Below are positions 58,416-64,000 of a stretch of 64,000 nt of DNA, piece after piece. The position numbers and the translations under genes are program-made. This stretch comes from Sherwoodlollariibacterium sp049275655 (GTDB taxonomy: Bacteria > Omnitrophota > Gorgyraeia > Gygaellales > Profunditerraquicolaceae). The notes beneath the pieces were generated by a model. It worked only from the letters and a program-made list of their open reading frames with translations, was not told the origin of the DNA and ran no database searches. Numbering within the stretch: the first letter of the stretch is position 1; each line of letters starts with the position of its first letter. The stretch covers positions 56,106 through 120,105 of the forward strand of contig JBASUY010000042.1 in assembly GCA_049275655.1 (NCBI GenBank), in the 5' to 3' direction.

Positions 58416-58784
58416 TATACTATAAAAGGGAGGAAAGAAATAGATTTTATAAAGCAAAAAAAGGAAAAGAGGCAGTTTCATCGCGTTAGCTTGCGCACAA
58501 GGCTTCGTTATCAGGTAAGGGGAGAGCCGGAGTATGCCAATACTATCTCTGATAATATAAGCGAAGGAGGAGTAGCTTTTGTTGCCTTGAAATTTATCCC
58601 TCCTGCTACTGCCTTAATGTTGGAATTAGACCTTCTTAATAGAACTCTTTATCCTATTGGAAGAGTTTCATGGTGTCAACCCTTGCCTCATTCACAAAAA
58701 AACAGATTAGGAGTGGAGTTTATAGAGTTTAACCAGTTTGAAAAGAATCTTTTGTCCGATTATATAAAGGTTAAAATAGCCTAA
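58392..58784 (+). CDS. PilZ-domain protein 1
   Basis: A PilZ domain binds cyclic di-GMP. The RxxxR motif is in KRQFHRVSLRTRL and the DxSxxG motif in SDNISEGGVAF; the rest is a six-stranded barrel with VSWCQPLPHSQKNRLGVEF. The drawn start (ATG 58392, 130 residues) overlaps a promoter. A GGGAGG at 58428-58433 points to translation starting around 58440, where the in-frame codon is ATA. The core domain is intact either way. It is likely an output of the HD-GYP proteins encoded in this window. Confidence 0.82.
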   Translation: MKVDICYYYTIKGRKEIDFIKQKKEKRQFHRVSLRTRLRYQVRGEPEYANTISDNISEGGVAFVALKFIPPATALMLELDLLNRTLYPIGRVSWCQPLPHSQKNRLGVEFIEFNQFEKNLLSDYIKVKIA

Positions 58785-58809
58785 TTTAAGAAAGGAAGAT
58801 AAAGAGAAG

Positions 58810-58989
58810 ATGCCCGAAGAAGCTACCGCAACAGTTACATCAGAAACAAAGCAAAAAGAAGAAAAACAAACAAATTGCTTAGCATGTAATAAGCCGTTAA
58901 AGAAGATAAAGATATATTACCGAAATGGCAAATTCTATTGCACCAAGAGGTGTTGGAAGAATTTTTTAGAGAAGTCTAAGGCTTCTTAA
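58810..58989 (+). CDS. Small zinc-ribbon-like protein
   Basis: A 59-residue protein not readily assigned to a family. The N-terminal 20 residues are a Glu/Lys/Thr-rich disordered stretch. C23, C26, C44 and C48 form CxxC...CxxxC (NCLACNKPLKKIKI, then FYCTKRCWKNF), suggesting a treble-clef or TRASH-like metal site. It lies between the two PilZ genes and has GGAAGATAAAGAGAAG upstream. Its coding potential is supported by the cysteine spacing and operon position. Confidence 0.75.
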   Translation: MPEEATATVTSETKQKEEKQTNCLACNKPLKKIKIYYRNGKFYCTKRCWKNFLEKSKAS

Positions 58990-58998
58990 GGAGAATCA

Positions 58999-59349
58999 AT
59001 GAAGATGGGCGCAGACAGAAGAATCCACCCGCGTATAGATAAAGAGCTTCCTTTTAATGTAGCTGCTAATGGGTATGGTTTTTCAACCACGACTAAAAAT
59101 TTAAGCTGTGTCGGGGCTTATTGTAGGATCACCAAATATATACCTCCTTTTACTAAAGTATTGGTTAAACTAACTTTACCGATAAAAGAGAAGAATAAGG
59201 ATAAAAATTATACCGTAACTTGCGAAGGCGTGATTGTAAGAACTGAAGATGAGAATAAGGGAGGTTTTAACATAGCTATATTTTTTAACGCAATTAAGGA
59301 TGATCAGCGCAAGAAAATCTCCAAGTATATTAAACAGTTTGTCCGTTAA
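58999..59349 (+). CDS. PilZ-domain protein 2
   Basis: A 116-residue protein with a divergent PilZ domain. ADRRIHPRIDKELPFNV carries an RxxxR-like basic motif, and the second motif region reads TTKNLSCVGAYCRITK, where the aspartate is replaced by Lys-Asn and Ser/Gly spacing is kept. Cyclic di-GMP binding is therefore plausible but less certain than for the first PilZ protein. It is preceded by AAGGAG and lies in the same run. Confidence 0.78.
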   Translation: MKMGADRRIHPRIDKELPFNVAANGYGFSTTTKNLSCVGAYCRITKYIPPFTKVLVKLTLPIKEKNKDKNYTVTCEGVIVRTEDENKGGFNIAIFFNAIKDDQRKKISKYIKQFVR

Positions 59350-59384
59350 TACATTCCTTCCAAACCTTGCCTTTTTAAAATAAT

Positions 59385-59903
59385 ATGGGCAGAACCTCTA
59401 AGGTAAAACCCGTTAAGCTTATAGCCGGATTTATATATTTAGACGAAGAAGTTTTTAAAAAATCCAAAGATATCTTAGAAAAAAAATACGGGCGGATAGA
59501 TTTTGAAAGCCAAATCCTTCCTTTTGACTTAACCGATTATTACGCTGAGGAATTCGGGAAGAACTTAAAACGCTCCTTTGTAAGTTTCTTTAAACTAATA
59601 AGCCCTTCTAACCTTTATAAGATAAAGTCCTTCACTAACGCCTTAGAGAGTAAGCTCTCATTTAAGGGCAAGCGTAGGGTAAATATTGACCCCGGTTACT
59701 TAGATTTAGCAAAAGTTGTTTTAGCTACTACAAAAGACTATGCCCACAGGATATACCTTAATAAAGGGATATTTGCCGAGGCCTCCCTATATTTTAAGGG
59801 CGGTTCTTTTATTCCTAGCCAATGGTCTTATCCTGATTTTAAAAAGTGTGAGTACATTGATATTTTTAATAGCATAAGAGAGTTATACCATAAACAGACT
59901 TAA
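59385..59903 (+). CDS. DUF4416 protein
   Basis: A 172-residue protein of unknown function. VKLIAGFIYLDEEVFKKSKD, FDLTDYYAEEFGKNLKR and the C-terminal SQWSYPDFKKCEYIDIF match the DUF4416 family found in Nitrospirae, Deltaproteobacteria and Omnitrophota. No signal peptide or membrane segment. It sits directly before an M48 lipoprotein gene, one base apart. Confidence 0.85.
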   Translation: MGRTSKVKPVKLIAGFIYLDEEVFKKSKDILEKKYGRIDFESQILPFDLTDYYAEEFGKNLKRSFVSFFKLISPSNLYKIKSFTNALESKLSFKGKRRVNIDPGYLDLAKVVLATTKDYAHRIYLNKGIFAEASLYFKGGSFIPSQWSYPDFKKCEYIDIFNSIRELYHKQT

Positions 59904-59904
59904 G

Positions 59905-60642
59905 ATGAGGAAGCTTTTTATCATTATCTTTTTAATACTATCTTTAAGCGGTTGCGCTACATTGTATAATCCTGCTACGGGCAGAAATGAGATTATCCTC
60001 ATTGATACTAAAGAGGAAATTAGTTTAGGCAGGGATTTAGATAACCAGGTAAAGAAAGACTTTAAGATATTAAAAGACAGGTTAATGCAAGAGAGGTTAG
60101 ATAACATAGGCAAAAGAGTTTCAGCTGCTTCAGATAGGAAAGATTTAAAATACACGTTTAGTATTATTAAAGACGATGAATTTAACGCCTTTGCTATCCC
60201 TGGGGGTTTTGTCTATGTTAATAGTGGGCTAATAAATGAAGCTAACGACGATGAACTTGCCGCGGTATTAGCGCACGAGATAGGGCATATTGCAGCGCGG
60301 CATAGCGTCAAAAGGCTTCAGGCGAACATGGGTTATCAAATTCTTCTTAACATAGCCTTAGGTAAAGACAAGGCAGGGGCAATATCTGAAGCGTTAAACA
60401 TAACTTACAATGTTATTGCCTTGGGTTTTAGCCGTCAGGATGAATTTTTAGCCGATAAGTTATCCGTAAAATATTCTTATGCGGCAGGTTTTAATCCTTA
60501 TGGGATGGTTACTTTTTTTAGGAAGTTAGAGGGTAATAAAAAGCCCGGGGCAGAGTTAGTATTTTTAAGTTCCCATCCTCCGATTAAAGATAGGATAGAG
60601 AGGGTGGAAAAAGAAATAGCTTTATTAAAGCAAGTTGACTAA
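59905..60642 (+). CDS. M48-family metalloprotease lipoprotein
   Basis: A 245-residue periplasmic lipoprotein. The signal peptide ends with lipobox LSGC (C17). The zinc motif HEIGH is at 124-128, with the third ligand Glu in RQDEFLADKL. This resembles the N-terminal protease part of BepA/LoiP. It probably degrades or helps fold outer-membrane proteins. There is no TPR domain, unlike BepA. Confidence 0.93.
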   Translation: MRKLFIIIFLILSLSGCATLYNPATGRNEIILIDTKEEISLGRDLDNQVKKDFKILKDRLMQERLDNIGKRVSAASDRKDLKYTFSIIKDDEFNAFAIPGGFVYVNSGLINEANDDELAAVLAHEIGHIAARHSVKRLQANMGYQILLNIALGKDKAGAISEALNITYNVIALGFSRQDEFLADKLSVKYSYAAGFNPYGMVTFFRKLEGNKKPGAELVFLSSHPPIKDRIERVEKEIALLKQVD

Positions 60643-60645
60643 TCT

Positions 60646-61617
60646 ATGCCTCTTTATCCTTCATACTTAAGAGCCTTTGAAGATAAAAAATTAGATAAAG
60701 CGATTAAAGAGCTTACCTTGATGATGGAATCCTGCTCTTTATGCCCACGTAATTGCAGGGTTAACCGCCTTAATAACGAAAAGGGATTTTGTAAAACAGG
60801 ATACCTGCCTAAAGTTTATAGTTTTATGAGCCATAAAGGCGAGGAGCCTCCTATCTCAGGCAAAAACGGCTCCGGGACAATCTTCTTTTCAAATTGTAAT
60901 ATGGGGTGTTTGTATTGCCAGAATTATGAGTTTAGTCAATTAGGCAAGGGCAGAGAGGTTTCTTTTGAGGAGTTGGCGGGTTTTATGCTAAACCTTCAGG
61001 ATTTAGGGTGCCATAATATAAACCTTGTAACGCCTACTCATATACTTCCTCAGATACTAACGGCTTTAAGGATAGCAATATCTCAGGGCCTTAAGATTCC
61101 TTTAGTTTATAATACAAGCGGATTTGAGGCAAGAGAAGCCCTTAAGTTGCTTGAGGGGATAGTGGATATCTACTTAACCGATATGCGTTACGCAGACGCT
61201 AAGATAGCAGAAAGGTATTCTCTTGCCTTCGGCTATCCTGAGTATAGCAAAAGAGCGCTTATTGAGATGCGCCGCCAAATAAATAAAGATGAGTTTGACA
61301 ATAGCGGTATAATGAGGCGCGGATTAATTATAAGGCACCTTGTCTTGCCTAACGGGCTCTCCGGCACTAAAGAAGTTATGCGTTTTATTGCAGAAGAGGT
61401 ATCTATTAACTCTTTAATTAGCCTGATGAGCCAGTATCTTCCTTATTATAAAGCAGACAAAGATGAACTTGTAGCCCGTAGGTTAAAAATTAAAGAGTAT
61501 GAAGAGGCTAAAAGAATAATGAAGGGGTTCGGTTTATCGGATGGATGGGTTCAGGATTCATTTGGTTTAGAGAGGTTTGCCGGGGTTAATATAAAATCTG
61601 TCTTAAAAAATGGTTAA
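60646..61617 (+). CDS. amrS: AmmeMemoRadiSam system radical SAM enzyme
   Basis: A 323-residue radical SAM protein. The cluster cysteines are C84, C88 and C91 (NCNMGCLYCQNYE). An N-terminal cysteine set C30, C33, C37 and C49 (SCSLCPRNC and FCKTG) is typical of the AmrS/PflA-like family. YLTDMRYADAKIAERYS and IIRHLVLPNGLSGTKEVM are family blocks. Its partner MEMO protein is encoded at 40246; AMMECR1 is not in the window. The overlap with the next gene is 8 bases. Confidence 0.92.
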   Translation: MPLYPSYLRAFEDKKLDKAIKELTLMMESCSLCPRNCRVNRLNNEKGFCKTGYLPKVYSFMSHKGEEPPISGKNGSGTIFFSNCNMGCLYCQNYEFSQLGKGREVSFEELAGFMLNLQDLGCHNINLVTPTHILPQILTALRIAISQGLKIPLVYNTSGFEAREALKLLEGIVDIYLTDMRYADAKIAERYSLAFGYPEYSKRALIEMRRQINKDEFDNSGIMRRGLIIRHLVLPNGLSGTKEVMRFIAEEVSINSLISLMSQYLPYYKADKDELVARRLKIKEYEEAKRIMKGFGLSDGWVQDSFGLERFAGVNIKSVLKNG

Positions 61618-62581
61618 GGTTATAGATAAAATAAAAAAATTTATTTATATAAATATTATTAAGATAAATGATTCGCCTCAAAGAATTGCTTTGGGTTTTG
61701 GGTTAGGTATCTTTTGCGGCATCTTTCCGGGGGTAGGATCTTTAGCGGCTTTGTCCCTTGCTTTTATTTTGAAGGCTAATAGGGCAAGCGCTTTGTTAGC
61801 AAGTTTAATTAGTAATACTTGGTTAAGCCTGATAACCTTTCTCTTTTCAATTAAGATTGGTTCTGTTATACTAAGGTTAGATTGGGGGCTTATTTATCAA
61901 GAGGCAAATTCTATTTTTAGCTCTTTTACCTGGAAAACGATTTTTAAATTTTCTTTAATTAAACTGCTTTTGCCGCTTATTTTGGGCTATTTTATTATCA
62001 GTATTATCGCGGGGTTAATTTCGTATTTTTTTGTTTTACTTATCTTAAAGTTTATCAAGGGAAGATTAAAGGAGGAGGGGATGGATATTAAAAGGTTTAT
62101 TTTAAAAAAAAAGAGGGATTTTAATCTTTCTCTTTCAATGGTTGGGGTTATACCCTTTTTGGTTTTTACGTATTTGATAACCGTAAGGTTATCTACTTTA
62201 AAAATTCTTGCAGGGCAAATAGGATGCATAGTTTTTTGTACGTTGATAGTATTTATGTTGGGTATATACGTTGGTAAAAGGATGTTTCGTTCTATGGTAG
62301 ATGAGATTATGGAAAAAAATAAGCAGATAGGGATAGCTGAAGCAATATTAAGGGTTGGAGATAAGATAAATAACCCCCTTCTTGCTATCAGGGGAAACTT
62401 AGGGATACTAGAAGATTATATCATAGAGAACAAATTGCCGGGGAAGTTAATCGATAGAATAAAGACGATAAAAGACAATATAGAAAGAATTCGCCAAATT
62501 ACGGATAAGGCCTCAAGCCTTCCTAATTCAGAATCTTCTTTTACAGAGAGTAAAAAAGTAATGAATGATTTTATTAAATAA
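61610..62581 (+). CDS. DUF2062 membrane protein fused to a degenerate DHp-like domain
   Basis: A 323-residue protein. The N-terminal half is a DUF2062 membrane domain (QRIALGFGLGIFCGIFPGVG) with several hydrophobic segments; two more helices follow at about 170-225. The C-terminal 85 residues resemble a histidine-kinase dimerisation helix: VGDKINNPLLAIRGNLGIL aligns with VAHEINNPL of kinases, but the phosphoacceptor His is D251. No ATP-binding domain follows. I cannot assign a function; the fusion is unusual. Confidence 0.75.
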   Translation: MVKVIDKIKKFIYINIIKINDSPQRIALGFGLGIFCGIFPGVGSLAALSLAFILKANRASALLASLISNTWLSLITFLFSIKIGSVILRLDWGLIYQEANSIFSSFTWKTIFKFSLIKLLLPLILGYFIISIIAGLISYFFVLLILKFIKGRLKEEGMDIKRFILKKKRDFNLSLSMVGVIPFLVFTYLITVRLSTLKILAGQIGCIVFCTLIVFMLGIYVGKRMFRSMVDEIMEKNKQIGIAEAILRVGDKINNPLLAIRGNLGILEDYIIENKLPGKLIDRIKTIKDNIERIRQITDKASSLPNSESSFTESKKVMNDFIK

Positions 62582-62600
62582 GGCAGTTAAAGGAGACAAA

Positions 62601-63344
62601 ATGAAAGGAGCAAGAAAGGTATTAATTATAGCATTAGTTATTGCGTTAGGTGTTTTGCTTTTTAGGAATATTATCGCAAAGATAGCGATTGAAAATGGCG
62701 TGCAATTTGCTACCGGGCTTAAATTAAGGATGGATAGCTTTAATATAGGGATATTTAGAAGCAAGATAAATATAGCCGGGCTTAGGCTATACAACCCTAA
62801 AGGTTTTGAAGATAAGGTTATGTTAGATATACCTAATATCTATATTGATTATAACTTACCGGCTATTTTAAAAGGCAAGGTATATCTTCAAGAGGTAAGG
62901 TTTAATTTAAAAGAGTTTACGGTAGTTAAGAATAAAGAGGGGAGGGTTAACCTTAACTATTTAAAGCCTAAAAAAGAGCAAAAAGAAAAGAAGGCTAAAG
63001 AGGATAAGCCTAAGAAAGAGAAAAAGCCTTTGGATATCAAAATAGATAATTTAGAGGTTAGAGTAGATAAGTTAGTATATAAAGATTACACAAAGAAAGC
63101 CGCTCCTTCAATAAAAGAATTCAATGTTAATCTTTACGAAAAACATACTAATATTACAAATATTAATGCGGTTATGGGCATAATATTGATTAAGGCTTTA
63201 ACTAAAACAACTATATCTGGTATTGCAAGCGGTGTTAGTTTAGCTACTGATACTGCGGCTAAAACTACTGAAAAAATAACCCAAGTAGGCAAATCTTTAA
63301 CCGGTGCAGTCGTTAAACTTAAAGATGACTTAACCTCTCCTTAG
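62601..63344 (+). CDS. AsmA-like membrane-anchored protein
   Basis: A 247-residue protein. I chose ATG 62601, which has AAAGGAG in place; a TTG-type upstream start would overlap the previous gene. An N-terminal transmembrane helix (about 7-26) is followed by a beta-rich region (FNIGIFRSKINIAGLRLYNP) typical of AsmA/DUF748 proteins. Then come a Lys/Glu-rich linker and a helical C terminus. Such proteins act in outer-membrane lipid transport. The frame continues for 28 codons beyond the TAG stop. Confidence 0.7.
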   Translation: MKGARKVLIIALVIALGVLLFRNIIAKIAIENGVQFATGLKLRMDSFNIGIFRSKINIAGLRLYNPKGFEDKVMLDIPNIYIDYNLPAILKGKVYLQEVRFNLKEFTVVKNKEGRVNLNYLKPKKEQKEKKAKEDKPKKEKKPLDIKIDNLEVRVDKLVYKDYTKKAAPSIKEFNVNLYEKHTNITNINAVMGIILIKALTKTTISGIASGVSLATDTAAKTTEKITQVGKSLTGAVVKLKDDLTSP

Positions 63345-63473
63345 GGCGGAACCGCTTTCCTTATGATTAAGCTCAATAAGGCTTTAGGCTCATTAGATAA
63401 AGAAGCGATTAAAGGCAAAAAATCCCGGTAAGGCTACTCACTAATCCTACCTAATCTGTTAATCTTAAATAAT

Positions 63474-63493
63474 ATAAGTAAGTTTAAGTAAGT
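63474..63493 (+). repeat. Tandem decamer ATAAGTAAGT/TTAAGTAAGT
   Basis: Two adjacent copies differing at the first base. The same TTAAGTAAGT occurs on the - strand at 63988-63979, directly upstream of the DUF134 gene. This is compatible with a binding site, but chance in AT-rich DNA cannot be excluded. Confidence 0.5.
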
Positions 63494-63503
63494 AAAATTT
63501 TGT

Positions 63504-63512
63504 TTATCCACA
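63504..63512 (+). promoter_or_regulatory. DnaA-box match TTATCCACA
   Basis: An exact match to the consensus 9-base DnaA box, with TTATCCAAT about 60 bases downstream as a weaker relative. A single box is not evidence of an origin. Confidence 0.4.
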
Positions 63513-63521
63513 GGATAATAT

Positions 63522-63539
63522 TAAGGTTATTTAACCTTA
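63522..63539. repeat. Palindrome TAAGGTTA-TT-TAACCTTA
   Basis: Perfect 8-base inverted arms with a 2-base centre, the size expected of a dimeric regulator site. It is followed by TATGTCC, not T residues, so it is not a terminator. Confidence 0.5.
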
Positions 63540-63596
63540 TGTCCGACAAGGGTTTATCTCTATTTATCCAATATATAATAGTTAACATAAGATATA

Positions 63597-63617
63597 TTAT
63601 AGGAAGTTGACCTATAA
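63597..63617. repeat. Inverted repeat TTATAGG/CCTATAA
   Basis: Perfect 7-base arms separated by AAGTTGA, located 38 bases beyond the DUF134 stop codon (63655). It could form a hairpin in the 3' end of that transcript. No T-run follows on either strand. Confidence 0.45.
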
Positions 63618-63654
63618 GGTAAGTTTAGCTAAAGAGCCGGATTTTTAGGGGTTT

Positions 63655-63969
63655 TTAAAGGCTTTCTTTTGAGGTAATTACGTAGTGTCCGCCTTGAATT
63701 TTTATAGTATTTCCATTAATTAAGGCGTGTGCAATACCTCTCCTTGCTTTAGTTAGTATGCGGCTAAATGTCTGTTGAGATACCCTCATTGATTTGGCAG
63801 CTTCTTTTTGCGGTAGTCCCACATAGTCAGATAGCCTTATTGCTTCAAATTGATCCATAGATAAGTCTATCTCATCAGGCCTCCCGGGCCTACCCCTTGG
63901 GCTAAATTGGGCTATTTTGGGGTCTAATCTGACTATCCTATACTTCTTTGGCCTTCCTCTTGGCTGCAT
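63655..63969 (-). CDS. DUF134 putative DNA-binding protein
   Basis: A 104-residue protein. The basic N terminus MQPRGRPKKYRIV is followed by a helix-turn-helix region (DQFEAIRLSDYVGLPQKEAA, then KSMRVSQQTFSRILTKARR), the pattern of the UPF0251/DUF134 family, predicted sigma-70 region 4-like regulators. The -10-like TATACT at 63978-63973 lies only 3 bases before the ATG, so the transcript may have almost no leader. The -35 region would lie at the window edge. The target is unknown. Confidence 0.87.
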   Translation of the reverse strand: MQPRGRPKKYRIVRLDPKIAQFSPRGRPGRPDEIDLSMDQFEAIRLSDYVGLPQKEAAKSMRVSQQTFSRILTKARRGIAHALINGNTIKIQGGHYVITSKESL

Positions 63970-64000
63970 ATTAGTATAACTTACTTAATCTTACCTATTC

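Larger units (their letters stand above)
63345..63654. other. Non-coding region between convergent genes
   Basis: 310 bases with no gene on either strand apart from an in-frame continuation of the upstream gene (63345-63431). It holds a tandem 10-base repeat, a DnaA-box match and two inverted repeats, listed separately. I see no intrinsic terminator with a T-run for either flanking gene. Confidence 0.7.

Noticed and set aside
63342..63344. Reassignment of TAG as a sense codon
   Set aside because: TAG ends several genes here in normal positions (rpsL, infA, icd, thiC), so it is an ordinary stop.
63363..63431. Separate 22-residue gene after the AsmA-like gene
   Set aside because: It has no ribosome binding site and is better explained as the in-frame continuation of the upstream gene.
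63504..63512. Chromosomal origin of replication
   Set aside because: Only one exact DnaA box, no dnaA or dnaN nearby and no cluster of boxes.

Overview
The window is 64 kb of bacterial chromosome with long co-directional gene runs. Nearly everything lies on the + strand; only a gspA-gspB pair and one terminal regulator gene are on the - strand. The cell looks like a diderm: it encodes a TonB-dependent receptor, a TonB protein, ADP-heptose genes, an LpxL-type acyltransferase, lipoproteins and type II secretion/type IV pilus factors. A small basic protein at 55674-55919 resembles a family (TIGR04137-type) known from Planctomycetes/Verrucomicrobia. With the AT-rich, tightly overlapping gene style, my best guess is a PVC-affiliated lineage such as Candidatus Omnitrophota. 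This is inference; no 16S gene is present.

Region 1 (1-23874) is a fused str-S10-spc-alpha superoperon: the end of rpoB, then rpoC, rpsL, rpsG, fusA, tuf, the S10 and spc ribosomal genes, secY, adk, map, infA, rpmJ, rpsM, rpsK, rpsD, rpoA and rplQ. rpmD (L30) is missing from its usual slot between rpsE and rplO. The tuf product lacks the nearly universal RGITI switch I motif.

Region 2 (23887-31469) holds central metabolism: an aspartate-type aminotransferase, a two-subunit LeuCD-type hydro-lyase with pilT wedged between its subunits, an isocitrate dehydrogenase with NADP-type residues, malate dehydrogenase, a dihydrolipoamide dehydrogenase and a stand-alone lipoyl protein. Together they could make 2-oxoglutarate from oxaloacetate/citrate.

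Region 3 (31474-36325) has an HD-GYP signalling protein, then envelope genes (MGDG-synthase-like glycosyltransferase, LpxL-like acyltransferase, family 2 glycosyltransferase, COG2426 membrane protein) and a cob(I)alamin adenosyltransferase. Region 4 (36328-39973) is a B12 module: a DUF6580-type membrane protein, a cobalamin riboswitch with an intrinsic terminator, a BtuB-like receptor and a TonB protein.

Region 5 (39997-50174) starts at a consensus promoter with rpsU and continues with MEMO1/AmrB, DUF1844, a Trm112-like zinc protein, aroQ, pepQ, efp, accB, accC, a Gls24/AmaP pair, a probable PPi-dependent phosphofructokinase, gmhA, a heptose adenylyltransferase, a ThiD2-like protein and thiC. 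The 3' end of thiC overlaps a tRNA-Gly(CCC) gene. Region 6 (50186-57014) encodes an NlpD-like lipoprotein, an AAA ATPase, a phosphoesterase, a dGTPase-like protein, a second HD-GYP protein, a SPOR protein, the PVC small basic protein and aroB.

Region 7 (57011-64000) has gspB-gspA (-), a bidirectional promoter region, two PilZ proteins around a tiny zinc-ribbon protein, DUF4416, an M48 lipoprotein, the AmmeMemoRadiSam radical SAM enzyme, a DUF2062 protein fused to a degenerate histidine-kinase dimerisation domain, an AsmA-like protein, a 310-bp non-coding stretch with palindromes and a DnaA-box match, and a DUF134 DNA-binding protein (-). I found no CRISPR array, insertion sequence, prophage or defence island. 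The window is mostly housekeeping, and its interest lies in unusual variants and small overlooked elements.
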